Shown here one piece after another: positions 1 to 12,182 of a stretch of 64,000 nucleotides of DNA. The notes under the pieces are model-generated. The model saw only the letters and a list, made by a program, of their open reading frames with translations, was not told the origin of the DNA and ran no database searches. The stretch covers positions 8,170,501 through 8,234,500 of the forward strand of contig OW051470.1 of assembly GCA_932521025.1 (NCBI GenBank), in the 5' to 3' direction. The position numbers and the translations under genes were made by a program. Numbering within the stretch: position 1 is the stretch's first letter; the number at the start of each line of letters is the position of its first letter. Source of the stretch: Oscheius onirici (taxonomy: Eukaryota; Nematoda; Chromadorea; Rhabditida; Rhabditidae).

Positions 1-243
1 GCGCTGCTTGAGCGCTGTCCACATGGTACACACTTGAAGAGATCTATAACAGACAAATTTAGGCTAAAACGGCGAAGAAAATGTACCGGTATGGAGATTT
101 TCATGCTGGTTCCTGGCGCTAACAGTGGGAAAAGCTTTGGAACACTTGCCGCACTTGTGGGGACGGCCAAATGCCTTCTTCACAGTTCGGATACTTTTCT
201 TGATTTTTTGTCTTGCCGATTTTCCACTCGTTCTGGCAGTCAT
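1..243 (-). CDS. C2H2 zinc-finger paralogue, 5' part only
   Basis: Minus-strand start of another member of the array to its right. Exon 1 (87-243) opens with ATG and a basic stretch, then one C2H2 finger (CGKC ... H4H type, ending NLHT). A GT...ATAG intron follows, and exon 2 (1-43) continues in phase as DLFKCVPCGQRSS, the start of a second finger joined through the usual HTDxFxC linker. The rest lies left of the window, so it is unknown whether it ends in retroelement-type knuckles like its paralogues. C2H2 fingers usually bind DNA in the nucleus; the target cannot be read here. Confidence 0.7.
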
Positions 244-1014
244 TATGGAACCTGAAAGCTAGCGTAAGACTCAAAGATACTTGAGAGAAGGTGAAATCAG
301 ATACGAGTAGAATAAGTAACTTTAGCCGTGGAAGGCCGTTGCAAATCTTGTAACAGTAAAATCACGGTAAGAAGTTGAAAACATCGTGCGAGGAAATGAA
401 CAATATGTTGTCGGCTAAGCGGGCCAAATAGCAATTTACATGCAAAAAGACACATTTTAAGCCAAAACAACAGGCAAACCAGAAAAAAGGTCAGAAAAAA
501 TGAAGGAAAACAATTTTAGGAATTACAGTTTTATGCTGCTCTTTGCAGTACGGTAATAGAAGTTGCTGTACCTTGGAGTACTGTAACCGCGGGAATACAA
601 ACAGGGCTAAACTATTGAAATTCCAGCTGAATCGCTAGAAAATCCTCCATCTAGAAAAAAAAACTAGAAATGAAACGAAAATGACGATTGCGAAGCGAAG
701 CAATTAGTAAGAAAAAAGCATATCAGAAAACGCAAAAATTTAACAATAACAACGAGGTTCGTAACACCCTTATCAATTTTATCGTCGTTTCCCGATATAA
801 AAGCAAATTAGCAAAATAAAAGTTCTCCGGGATAACTCGAGCCGGGGTCGTTTGCGTCAAACTACACCAAAATTTTAACCTCCCTTCTTATTTTGAAGAC
901 CCCCCCTCCCCATCTATCAAACGGCCCAGTTGAAGAATGATAGAAAGGTAATTCAAAAGGAAAACAAGTTTATAACAACATACCACACTGGAAATTCTGT
1001 ACAAAATTGGGAAT
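244..1014. other. Spacer, no gene seen
   Basis: AT-rich spacer between the edge gene and the first complete paralogue. No frame has coding character, and no RNA gene or clear repeat was found. Confidence 0.5.
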
Positions 1015-3645
1015 TTACGAAAGCTGAGCAAAGGAAGGACAGAGGGCCGAGTGATGAGTCTTGTCCTGGCAGTAGCGACACTCCGACCTCTTGAAGCAGA
1101 ATTTGGTAGGATGCAACACGAGACAGGAATGGCACAGATGGAGGCATTGGGTAGACAAGACGATCTTCTAGGCTTGGAAATTTGCTGGAATTGACCCTGT
1201 TTATCCTAAAATTACTGCAAATTCACCTGCAATGGTCCGAAAAATGGTCCGTGGACGAACAGAAGACGCACATCGTTTTCAGACTGAATTCTTGCTGGAT
1301 AAGTGTATTTCCCGGCTCAACGAGAACTTTTTTCTAAAGCTTTTGCTTAAAAACTTGAGAGTGATAAGTACCTGTTGTCTGCTCACCAGGTCGACTTTCT
1401 CATTCATTTTGGCGAAAGCATCCACGAGTTTCTGATGATCTAGCGTCTTTTTCGTTCGCCTTCTTCAGATCCTGGATTTCTTGCAACAGTTTTTTGTTCA
1501 TTTTCTCCTGACCCGTTGTTTCCAGGCTTTTACCCTACAGATTTGACTCAAAATAGGGAAGAAACACAATTGAGATACCTCTTGTCTTTTGAGCAAGTCC
1601 AATTCTTCGTAGATTTTGCAGAAATTATTCAGGCACTGCTCCTTCAGATCCTGGATCTCTTGCATCAGCTTTTCGTTCTTTTTCCTCTGCTCCGGATCCA
1701 TTTCCTGCTGGACCAATCTCTGAATTCCCAGCTTGAGCTTTTCGGCTTTCTTCTCCAGGTCCAGGACTCTTTGGGTCATTTTTTTCGTTTATTTTCTCCT
1801 GGCCCGATCTCTGATTTTCCTGCGTCAGAAATCCCTCAAACTTGTTCTTTTTAGCCGGCGGATCTTCGATTTCCGGTCCAAGATTTGGCCTGACAAAAGA
1901 CAATTTTTAGCAGGCAAAAACTCAATCTCACCTCCAAGTCTGCGAAACCATTTTTTGTCGAATCCTTCTGGCTGATTTCCATTGTCGTTTCTGATGGAAA
2001 CGGGGCAGAAGCTGGCTTCGCAGGCTGTACCTTTTTAAAAACCGACTCAAACACAGCATGTCGATCAAAGATAGGAACGGCGTCGTACTAAAACAAAGAA
2101 ACATCACCGTTTATAGTCAGTTTGAGAAAAAAAGGCAAGTTTTGCTGCAAGACTCATTGTCACAAATATCGTTGAATACTCAGCTAAATACTTAATTTTA
2201 GACATTTCCGCAGTAGCCACTGAAGGGACCTCACGATTCCAGTTTGATGAAATAAACTAGCTTTATTGTTGATGCTTCCTGCCTCCACTCTCGTGCTGCT
2301 CGGTTCCACTTCTTCGTCAGATTGTTTGCGCTTTGGCTTTGGAAGGAACCCGATATTCGAAGCACGTCTTTGTTCAATTCGCTCAGTTTTCTAGAATTTC
2401 CCTTTTTCACAAGCCAGCTTAAATTGAAAAGGGAAACGCCGTAACCGTTTTTATTCGTTGGGAGACCCACAACATGCAAGTAATTTACAGGTTTTTTGAT
2501 GACAACTGGATCTCGAAACGAGTAGAAAAGGGCGGTTAAGGTATCACCCTTATCAAAATTAACAAACTATGCAACTGACCTCAACGTTCTCGACCTCTCT
2601 CTCTCCTCCGAGTTTAATACCTACCATAGGCTTGAATCCTTCTTCCTTGACATTTGGAAGCTGGATCGGGAAATTGACGTCAAGACGAGCGGTGTTTTTC
2701 TGCTTGCGGACCGGCTTGAGGTTATCCTCTTCGCCAGATTTTCTAATTTTTGGCTTCCAGACGTTGATATTTGGAGCACATCTTTCAAGACTTTCCTCAT
2801 TATCAGAATCATACTTAAAGTAGACGCGTTTGATTCCACGAGGTCGAAGTCCAACTCGCTTAGTTTTCTAAAGTTCTTTTTGTGTAAAAAAGGTTTGTTC
2901 ATTTGGAAGAGGGAGATACTGTAACCGTTTTTCTTCGCTTCGAGACCCCCATACTTTAATTTCTAACAGAAAATCGCAAATTGGCTGCGTATCTCTCTAC
3001 TACTAAAGTGCAATGGTGTCTGTGCTGGACTGTGTTTGTCCATGGCCATGAACAAGTCAGGACAAGTTAGCTTTTCTTAGGATTAGATAGTTTTAGTTTT
3101 GAACTTAGAATGGGAACGAGAAATCTAATGCTTGGACAACATTCTGCGTATTTCTGAGCGCCGCAGGCGCCAGGGCGGCGACAGCCGTCGTAGACGGCTG
3201 GTTCTTGAATCTAATGTTTGCATTGTGCAAGTATCTCGAAACGAAGGAAACATGGTTATCTCCCTCTTCAAAATGAACAGACTAATTCTAACTCTCTCGA
3301 CCCTTCTCTCTCCTCCGATTTGTGAGTATTTGCTGATGGGTAAATCTTCTTCCGAAACGTGATCTGACTAGAAGAAGTCCTGCTGTTCGGATTGTTAGGA
3401 CATCCAGACTCGTGTCTTTGAAGTTCCGACAGACGCGCACAAAACTTTTCACAATACTGGCATGGATATAGTTCTAAAACAATTTTAAAATTCAGGAAAA
3501 GCCTAACTCTTACTTTTGTGAATGTTCAGGTGTTCGGCTAAGCCACTTTTGGATACGTTCGCATACGGTGTACTTGTAGCCTCGGTTTGAACGATCGCAT
3601 ACGGTGCACTTGTAGCCAGGTTCTTTTCCTTAGAGACGTCATTTT
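1015..3645 (-). pseudogene. Decayed C2H2 / coiled-coil / CCHC-knuckle paralogue (copy A)
   Basis: Exons line up with the intact copies B and C but carry disruptions. At 3360-3645 there is a finger remnant (YKCTVC, then a frame change to a SGLAEHLNIH helix) and a second finger YPCQYCEKF...HESGC. A linker exon lies at about 2568-2835. The part from about 2090 down to 1015 encodes a linker, a Glu/Lys/Gln coiled coil, then knuckle 1 (CVFCSSTDHFSDHC) and knuckles 2-3 (CHSCLVLHPTKFC, CRYCQDKTHHSALC), ending in TAA at 1015. The coiled coil is out of frame at an A7 run near 1781-1787, and again near 1455 where two bases are missing relative to copy B. Repeat sequence occupies 2900-3215 inside it. I read it as a pseudogene; homopolymer sequencing errors are the alternative for the A7 break. 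Confidence 0.6.
2998..3215 (+). repeat. Dispersed repeat with GC-rich double hairpin (copy 1)
   Basis: Begins with CTAAAGTGCAATGGTGTC. It contains two adjacent perfect hairpins: GCGCC-GCA-GGCGC at about 3158-3170 and AGCCGTC-GTA-GACGGCT at about 3183-3199. The same order of motifs recurs at 15402-15642, so this is one repeat family. It lies within decayed copy A. Confidence 0.6.
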
Positions 3646-4095
3646 GAAGACTGAAATTCAGAAATGTGGAAAACTATGCTCAAAGGACACAGACACCTTT
3701 TATCTTACGTTTTTACCCTAATTTTCCCTCTTGAAATCGAATAGACGGTAGGATGAACTTCCTGCTGTCAGAATGGCAAAATTTTGAGACAAAATCAAAT
3801 GTTAGCTCTACCTCCTGATCATCATAAAACCCAGATAACCAAACGACAAAAATGTAATGTCACTAACAGGCCAAGGATCCTGTAGAATGTAATTTCTAAT
3901 AAGGTCACATTTTAGGTTGGTGAAAAAAACAATAAAGGAAACAACAAACGTAGTGGAAAAACTTTTGATAAGAACAACTGCAATTGGAGCAATGACTAAC
4001 AAAGAAGGCAATTTAAAAAAGTTTTAATAACATAGCAACATTAAGAATTTCCGAGCAAAATTGGGACAATAACTAAAAAATACAAAATTGCAAAT
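3646..4095. other. Spacer between copies A and B
   Basis: No supported gene. The stretch near 3960-4020 resembles the 3' flank of copy D (about 10000-10060), as expected if the array arose by tandem duplication including flanks. Confidence 0.4.
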
Positions 4096-6083
4096 TTACG
4101 AGAGCTGATCGAGGAATTGCTCTTTCGAAGGACAGAGGGCCGGGTGGTGAGTCTTGTCCTGGCAGTAGCGACAAGCCGATCCCGTCAAGCAGATTCTTCC
4201 CGGATGGAAGATGAGACACAGCTTACAGAGACTTCTACTCTTACAGTGGGCGTGGCGCCATTCCAGGAAGGAACATTTTCTGGAATTTGGTCGTTTAGAG
4301 TGAAGAATAGCTATAAATTCACCTGCAAGATTCCGAAGAATGGTCCGTGGACGAACAGAAGGCGCACTGGGTTTTCAGACCAAATTCTTGCTGGCTGAGT
4401 GTATTTCCCGGCTCAACGAGCATATTTTTCTGAAAATTTTGCTTAAAAACTCCGAGAGTACTAGGTACCTGTTGTCTGCTCATGAGGTCGACTTTCTCAC
4501 TAATTTTAACAAAAGCATCCACGAGTTTCTGATTTTCCAGCGTCTTTTCTTCGTTCTCCTTCTTCCGATCCTGGATTTCTTGCATCATCCAAGCCATTTT
4601 CTCCTGATTCAATCTCACATTTTCCAGTTGTAGCTGTTCGATTTGCTTCTTCATATCGAGGTTCTCCTGCCTCATTTTCTCCAGCTCCTCATTTTGCAGC
4701 GTCGGAAGATTCTCGATCTTGGTCCTTTTAGTTGCCGGCTCATCCATTTTCCACGATCTAGGGTTTATCGTCATTTTGACCTGTTAAAATTCATTTTTTT
4801 GTAGAAAAAATATCAAAAGTTACCTTCACATCTTCGGCCTTATCTGGTCTAATTTCTTCGAATCTTTCTGGCCGATTCACGTTGTCGTTTTGGCCAGGGT
4901 AAGACTGAGCGAAGAATTTGGTTGGAGACAGAAAACGGACAGATATTGGCTGCGGCTCATCGAAAGACGGCTCAAGCAGATCGCTCATCGGTTCAATAAC
5001 ATCAGCCTCGTCGAAATTGTGGCCGTGCTGAAATCAAGAGAATTTTGGGCAATAATTCAAATTCAGCTCGGGGAATATGCCTTGCAACGTGAAAACTACT
5101 GCCAGAAATAGGTTTAATCTTTTCTTTTTGACTTCACACGAGTAATTTTTGGTCAGTTGTCTTGCAAAATGACGAATATACGGGAAATATAAACTTTTCC
5201 GAGAGTTAGTACCTTCCGAAATGTTAAAGAGCAGGCTGCCTTGTCATCTCAAATCACCCGACGTTAAAGCTAACCTCCAGGACTCCTTTCATCTTATTTC
5301 CTTCTCCTAGTCGGTTTCCTTCAAACTCTTCGATTTCTTCTTCAATTTTGACTCTTTTCATTCCGTTTTCTTCGCCGTTCGGACCCGAGAAGAATGTCCT
5401 ATCCGAGCTGTTGGGATTGTTTGGGAGTTTCGGAAAGACCTTCGGGGCACGTCTTTCGATAGCCTGATCTCCCTCATCATCATGTTCAATAGACTTGCGG
5501 CCTCGACGACGATTCGACCGCTGAAATTGTTAGTGCCGTTAAAAATGAAAGTGGATGGACCTTACTTTCTGCTTTTTGACCATTCTCTCGCCTGCGGATT
5601 CATTCTGACTAGTTTCTTCTACCTTGACATGATCCGAGACGTCCTCTTCCGTGACATTTCGAAGTCGAGGCTTGCCGGCAGTTTTGATCGCTGGTTTGTT
5701 TTCCTAAAATTGAGAATATTTTGAAGAGAACGAAGGCTAACCTTTCCCATACAAGTCTGCTTGTGTCTATCTAGAGATAATTTGCTTTTATAACGGTATT
5801 CACAGGTCTGACAGCCGAAAGGCTTCTCTCTCGAATGATGTCGCATGTGTATGACCAAGTTGGCCCGACTCGCACTACGTTTTCCACAAACAATGCATCT
5901 GAACTTGTCTAAACTTAAAAGTGAGCTAAAACAAGAATTGTACACACCTGTATGGATATTCTTATGCTGGTAAAGCGTGGCCGCAGCCGCGTAGCTCTTG
6001 TCGCACTTGTCACATTGAAAAGGAAACTGTTCCTTTTTGATCTCCTTGGGCGGCTCCGATTCTCCTTTCATTTGAAAAGTCAT
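4096..6083 (-). CDS. C2H2 zinc-finger protein with Gag-like CCHC knuckles (copy B, intact)
   Basis: Eight exons join in frame to 484 residues: 5948-6083, 5742-5908, 5566-5703, 5275-5520, 4824-5027, 4469-4780, 4323-4390, 4096-4279. Exons 1-2 give fingers FQCDKCDKS...HKNIH, FRCIVCGKR...HMRHH and FGCQTCEYR...HKQTC, with HTDKF and SREKPF linkers. Exons 3-5 form an acidic linker containing RNVTEEDV and NNPNSSD. Exon 6 is a strong coiled coil (heptads around MRQENLDMKKQIEQLQLEN). Exons 7-8 give CAFCSSTDHSSESC, CKLCLIFHPGRIC and CRYCQDKTHHPALC, three CX2CX3-4HX4C knuckles. The ATG lies 9 nt after a TTTTAG acceptor. The knuckle series resembles BEL/Pao Gag; protease, RT and integrase are absent. I infer a nuclear nucleic-acid-binding protein that multimerises. 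Its function is unknown. Confidence 0.8.
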
Positions 6084-6608
6084 TTTCGAGACTAAAACTG
6101 CAAAAAGCTATTGTGAGAAGATAGGATAACATAGGAAGAGAAATCCCGCAAGCAAAAAATGGCCTAATTTTCCCTATTTTGGTCAACTCTACTAACAAAT
6201 TACATATAAGACAAGCATCGGGCCAATTTGTTGCAAAAAAGTGACACGGACTCAAGAGCATTTTCGACGGAAATCAAGAACGCCTGCCACTGCGCCATGA
6301 AAAACTAGCTTCAAGAGACGTAGAAAGTTACTCCATGGCCTATTTTTCGCGGTGAATAAAATGAACGAGCTTAGAGAGTCAAACTTGGTGGAAAGAGAAA
6401 AGCGACGACATTACTACATTAATCTCAAGCACGAAAATTCGGGGGACTTAATGTAGAAAAATTTTCTACATAAAGGCAGCTCAAAGCACCAGAATTCCAA
6501 GAAAATGCGAAAAGTATAACTGCAAAGGAACGCAAAAGGAGCTACAAATAAGAAGAAAAAAAGACAATTTAATTGGTAGCAACATTACAAACGTGTAAAT
6601 AGGGTACT
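6084..6608. other. Spacer between copies B and C
   Basis: Upstream flank of copy B and 3' flank of copy C. No additional reading frame or RNA gene was recognised. Confidence 0.4.
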
Positions 6609-9435
6609 TTAGTACAAGTACAAATCTAGCAGTTTAAGATGATCTTCGGAGGGACAGAGAGCCGAATGATGAGTCGTTTCCTCGCAATATCGACATTCTT
6701 CTTCAGCCTGTGCCAGACAACTTCCTCCTGAATGGTCGTCGAGACAGCGATGGCACAGCTTGTAACGCTGGCAGCAGACACGACGATCTTCGAGGCTCAG
6801 ATATTCACTGAAAATGACTTCTTTCAATCCTAAAATTATCAATAAAATCACCTGCAACTATCGGAAATGTGCTCCTCCGAGAGACAGAAGCCGCATCTGG
6901 GTCTTCGGTCTCCTAGAATGATACAGCAGTCATCATCCTCTCCATTTTCCTAAGATTTTGGCTTAACACTTAAAAAAAAAGCTACAAATACCTGCCAGTC
7001 CAATTCGTCGAGATTTTCGCCCAATACGGCCGCGTTGGAAGCCGTCTCCAGGTCCTTTTTCTGACGTTTCTTCTGCTTCTTTTCGAGAATCTCCCGTCTT
7101 TGCTCCAATTGACCTGTTTTGGGTATTATGACCTGCGGCTCTTCGACTGGCGGCTCTGGGAGCTCTTTCAAATGATAAGGAGTGTTTATCTCAAGTTTTT
7201 TTGTTGAAATTTTATTCGAAAAAGAAAGGTACCTGTTCTTGACAGAGTAAGGCCAATTTCTCGTTGATTTCGTCGCGATTTTCGCGCATCTTGGCGATGA
7301 CTGAGACCGCCTCCAACTGATTTTTCATCTCCGTTTTGTTCTTCTCAGCCGTTATTGGCGATCCAGAGACTTCTTCCAGATGCTCCAATTGGTCAGGGGA
7401 ACGAGTGTGCTGGGCCAGGAACTGACGATGAGCGTCCGAAGGACAAATGGCTGGATGATGGTCTTTTTCGGGGCAGTAGAGACACGCCGGTACTTCGGAG
7501 CAGATTCTTCCGGGATGGAAGATGAGACAGAGATCGCAGAGGTAGCTTCGCCGTTTGTAGAAGATTCGCTCTTCGAGACAAGTCTTCTTGCTGGAATTTA
7601 TGATTATTTTTTTGTCCTAGAAATGAGGAAACGGTACCTGCAATGATCGGAAGAATGATCCGTGCACCAGCACCACGCACATCTGGATATCAAGCCAAAA
7701 TCTTCCTGTGTGATTTTGGGAAGGTCTTCCACTGCTTCTGGCTCCCTGTCGGTCCTCTTTTGCTGGATTCGCTTCTTCTCCCGTCTGACCTTCCTAGCTT
7801 GGTTCTTTTCCAGACTCTTCTCGCTCTGAAAAATGTAGATGTTAGACAAACAAAAAGAATAAGCTGGTTTTTAGACTTGTCCTGGAGGTTTTTCATTTTG
7901 CAAGACGATAAAAGGAGTAAATACCTTGAGTAATTCGAGCAGTTGATTGAATTGTTTCTTCTGAGCTTCGACCAGCTCCTGATTCTGCTTCTCGAATTCG
8001 GCCGGGATTTTTAGGAGTTGCTCAATCAATCTTTTGTTCAATTTCATTAGCCGGTCCATCCCTGTGTTCGAATTTTCGGTTCCGCGTTTTTCGGCCGGAG
8101 TCTCTTCGAATGACGGCTCTGACTGGTCGCCGCCATTTGCTGGCATAAGTTGGAGGGGAGATTGGCCGGCTAAATCCTCTCCAGTTTTGTTCTTTTTGGC
8201 AGACGGCTCTTCGACTGGCGATCCAGAGAATTCTCCCAGCGGTTCGAATTGGTCAGGCGAAGAGGGACGAAGGTCTGTCTGAAAATTTGATATTTGACAT
8301 CTCCGAGATACTCTAATTCAAAAAAAAAAAGATTATAATGCTTACTTGGAAATCTCCGGAATCTGCCGTCTGGAGCTGCTCGTTTTCTTCGAACCCTCTC
8401 GGCTGATTCTGGCCTTTGGCAGCTAGCAATTGCTCGAAATAGGAAAGATCAGGCATCGATTCAAAGACTTCAACCTCGTCCGGATAGTAGGAGGACTGAA
8501 GACGGGGGTTTATATCCGTATACAGTATGCGATTTCTTGACTTCCTCGATTTCTTGACTTCCTCTACCTCATTTCGTTCTCCTTCACTCAGACGATTTCC
8601 CTCTACTTCAGCGATTCCTTCTTCCATGTCAAAGCTGTTCCTGACGACTTTTTCACCAGATTTTGGATTCGCAAAGAGGTTATTGGGAAGAATTTCCGGA
8701 TCATCAGAGTCCTCGTCGAGAGACAGGAGTCTCTTTCTCTCAGTCTGCTGAAAGATCAAGATAAAAAAATGAGATTATAAAACAAACGTGATCTCGGATC
8801 CGATTCCTTCTCTCGGATCCGATTCCTGCGAATTTGATGCGTATCACGGGTCTGTAGTCGCCCATGTAGTCTTCTTCCGTGACATTTCGATTTGGAGGCG
8901 GGATAGGAAGTGGACTTTGAATATGAGCCGCATTTTCTTGATTGCCGACTGGACGGTCTTGGAATACGATGAGACGAGAATTGTGCTTTTGAAAAGATTT
9001 TTTTTTCAAGCGAAATCGAATAAACCTTTGAGAAATAAACCTTCTTCTTGATGCAGATCCTGTGATGTCGCTCTAGATTGTGTCTTCTATTGAAGGAACG
9101 GTCACAATTCGTACACTTGAAGGTTCTTTCACATGTATGAGTTCGAAGACTCGACGGTTGTGATAAGCATTTTCCACAATGCTGGCAAGGAAATCTTTCT
9201 AAAGGAGAAAAATTCTACGCGAAAAAAAGATGGAATTACTGTTGTGGATGTTCATGTGTCTGTAGAGTCCTGATTTGCTTCCCAACGTGCTGTCACACAG
9301 AGTGCACCTGTAGTCTTTTCCTGCAGATTGAGCATCAGTTTGTCCGTCTCCTTCATTTCCATCCTCGCCATCAATTTGTCCACTTTTAGCATGACTTGGA
9401 GGCGGCTTCGGTTTGATCTTCCTACGAGGAGACAT
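6609..9435 (-). CDS. C2H2 zinc-finger protein with two Gag-like knuckle blocks (copy C, intact)
   Basis: Ten exons join in frame to 773 residues: 9240-9435, 9041-9198, 8788-8985, 8346-8747, 7925-8278, 7638-7825, 7233-7590, 6992-7162, 6852-6949, 6609-6807. Fingers are YRCTLCDST...HMNIH, FPCQHCGKC...HTC and FKCTNCDRS...HHRIC. The linker carries NRNVTEEDYMGDY, a motif shared with copy D. A coiled coil follows (exon 5), then knuckle block 1 (CAWCWCTDHSSDHC, CDLCLIFHPGRIC, CLYCPEKDHHPAIC), a Lys/Gln-rich spacer, and knuckle block 2 (CGFCLSEEHISDSC, CHRCLDDHSGGSC, CRYCEETTHHSALC). The C-terminal module is therefore duplicated relative to copy B. The ATG lies just after GTTTCAG. Function is unknown; nucleic-acid binding is inferred from nine zinc-binding motifs. 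Confidence 0.8.
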
Positions 9436-10121
9436 TACGAAAACTGAAACGCAAAAAATGTGGTGAGAAAGAAGTCATCAGGGAAGGTCGAAACTACCTC
9501 GAATCAGTTACATTTGGATCACTTTTCTTATTAAACTTTAGTCGTTTTTTTTTCTTTTAATGAACGGCTACATGCTCATTTAGCACATCGGCAAGAGAGC
9601 CGGATCAAAAACTAACATGTCATCAAAATATGCGGGAAAATCAGGCCCTTTTGCGACGGGTTATGTGCAGAAGTAGAAAAATCATGACTTCAGATCAGTC
9701 TGATCGAACAATAATCATCGAAATATGGCGGCACGACAGAAAAATGATTTCAAGAGACAGAGAAGCTAATGGGACAAATTTTAATCCGAATTTCTCACAG
9801 GAGCATTCATACTTGGTCTGTTTTAGAATGAAAGGAGCAAGAAAAACATCACATTGCAGAGGAACCGAACCCTCTTGGTGTGGTCAATATCATCGAGCGG
9901 ATTATCACCATGGTTAAACATCTCATGTTGAAAATAATGACATTTTGTACGATAACTTATGAGCATGATATTGAGAAATAAGGTGACAGGGATCGGTGCA
10001 ATGGAAAGCAGTATGTACGAGGCTGGCAGAACAGGAACAGACTTTTTATTCAATACAGACACAATAATTAAGTAGAATTCGAGAAGAAACAGAGTCTTAC
10101 AACTGGAAACAAATAGAAATC

Positions 10122-12182
10122 TTACGGAAGCTGGTCGAGGAACAGCTGATGAGCTTCAGACAGGCAGATGGCCGGATGGTGTCCCTTCTCCAGGCAGTGG
10201 GGACAAGGCGGGCTGACGAAGCAGATTCGTCCAGGATGGAAGACGAGGCAGAGATTGCAGAGGAAGCGGCGGTTTATGATAAAGTTGCGCTCTTCGAGGG
10301 TATTGTAATTGCTTGAAATCGACCATTTAGACAAAAAGAAGCAAAAAAGGTACCTGCAGTCGTCGGGAGAGTGATCCGTGCGCCAGCACCAGGCGCATCT
10401 GTTTTTCAGACCAAAGTCTTGCTGGTAATGCTGGGAAGTTCTTCGACTTCTTCTCCGGCCTATTTTCTTTCTTCTTCTTGAGGTCCTTCTTCCTCTGACG
10501 TCTGGTCTTTCCGGCTTGGAGACGAGTTTCTTCGACTGGCTTTTCGGTCGAATCACTATCGGAAGAGCTGCTTTCCTTGTAGACGGGACGAGAGCCGAGA
10601 CGACGGAGAATTTTATGCTTGTCCTGAAAGATATCTTCAGTAATTAACGTGTAACAAAAGATACCTGTTGTTTCTTCAACAAAAGATACCTGTTGTTTCT
10701 TCAGGCGATTCCAATTCTTCGGTAACTTTCTCGAATTTCTCGCTCATTTTGACGACGGCGTCATGTGTGTCCATCTGAGCTTGGAGCACCTTCACGATCT
10801 GCTCCTTGAGGTCCTCAATGAGGTCGACTGATGTTTTCGGCCTAGATTCTGGACTTCTTTCACCGTTCTTTCTCTGGTTTTTAGCTTATCGACACTGGCG
10901 TACTCGTCCTCGTCAGTTTTGGACTTCTTAGCACGAGGCTTTTCAAAATCTCCGAGATGAGCGGGTTGGTAAGGCTCAACCTCATCGAATACTTCCGGCG
11001 GATAGTCCATTTTACCAGTCCAAACTTCTCCAGCTGGGTCGAGTGGCTCTTCAAACGAAAGAGGCTCCGACAGTTCACGAAAGAGGCTCCGACAGTTCAC
11101 GCATCGGCTCCGTAGCTCTGTTGTTGAACTGAAAACGAGACTATTTCCTTTTAAATTCAGGGCTTTGTCTGGCAAAAAATAAAAAATTTCCACAAACAAA
11201 CCTCAAAATTCTTGTCCATTTCCTGTCCTCTCGGCCCAGGCTCATCACATTTCGTCTTCGCATCGACGTGTTCTAACGGCCTAAATTCGCCCATGTAGTC
11301 TTCTTCCGTGACATTTCGATTGGGAAGCTGCACAGTCAGAGGATTTTGAAGAGGAACCGCGTTCTCCTGATTGTTGACTGGTTGGCCAAGGGTGACGATG
11401 AAACGAGGATTGCGCTCCTGGAAAGATTATTTTGAAGAAGATGTAAGTAAATCTTACCTTTAACTTACAAATTTCTCCATGTCTAACTAGAGTTGTTTTT
11501 AGGGTGGCACGGTAGTTACATTTGTGGCATCCAAAAGCTTTCACACCACTGTGAATTTGCTGATGTATGCCCAGGCTTTTCAGGCTACTGCAGCGTCTTC
11601 CGCACTCGTCGCACTTGTACTTGTCTTCAAAAAATCAGAACAGAATTTTTTGATGATATTGATGTTCACGAAGACGTTTGTCAGTCTTGAATCTCTTGCT
11701 ACAAGTGTTGCACTGGAATGGACAGTTTGTGTCAGTCTGAAGTTTGTTTGAAACTAACAACAAAGACCGCAAACCTTCGGCTTCTTCTTGATGCAGATCT
11801 TGTAATGCCTTGTCAAATGATCTCGTCTTTTGGACGAATAGTCACAATTAGGACAAGAAAAATGTCTTTTGTTCGAATGAGTTTTTTCGTGTTTTTGAAG
11901 ATCCGACGGATGTGAGAAGCATCTTCCACAATGCTGACAAGGGTGCTTTTCTGAAAGATATATAAGGTTATAAAAAAACAGACTTACTGTTGTGAATGCT
12001 CATGTGGCCGCGCAGACCAGTTCTAGTTCCGAATATGCTGTTGCACAAAATACATTCGAAGTCCTCACTTCCAGTTTGAGCATCTTTTTTCCCGTCACTT
12101 TACTTCCATCAGCGCCATCACTTTGTCTACTTTCGACCTCGGTTGCGCGCAGCTTCGGCTTGATCTTCTTTCGCGGTGCCAT
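10122..12182 (-). pseudogene. Broken C2H2 / knuckle paralogue (copy D)
   Basis: Same exon order as copy C. Fingers are CILCNSIFGTRTGLRGHMSIH, HPCQHCGRC...HEKTH, FSCPNCDYS...HYKIC, FQCNTCSKR, YKCDECGRR...HQQIH and FGCHKCNYR...HGEIC. The linker has NRNVTEEDYMGEF, and the knuckles are CAWCWRTDHSPDDC, CNLCLVFHPGRIC and CPHCLEKGHHPAIC. Four kinds of damage are visible. An A6 run in exon 1 shifts the frame before finger 1. A 22-nt tandem duplication near 11060-11103 shifts the linker. The coiled coil changes frame near 10830-10860. Exon 7 needs three frames before knuckle 1. A 25-nt tandem duplication near 10655-10705 copies a splice donor. The array neighbours B and C have none of these defects, so decay is the simplest reading. 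Confidence 0.65.

Noticed and set aside
3808..4011. Hydrophobic minus-strand frame resembling a membrane protein
   Set aside because: No splice sites or homologue. It lies in a spacer whose sequence matches the 3' flank of another array copy rather than a gene.
9823..10062. Hydrophobic minus-strand frame between copies C and D
   Set aside because: Same situation as 3808-4011: duplicated flank of the array. Coding signals absent.
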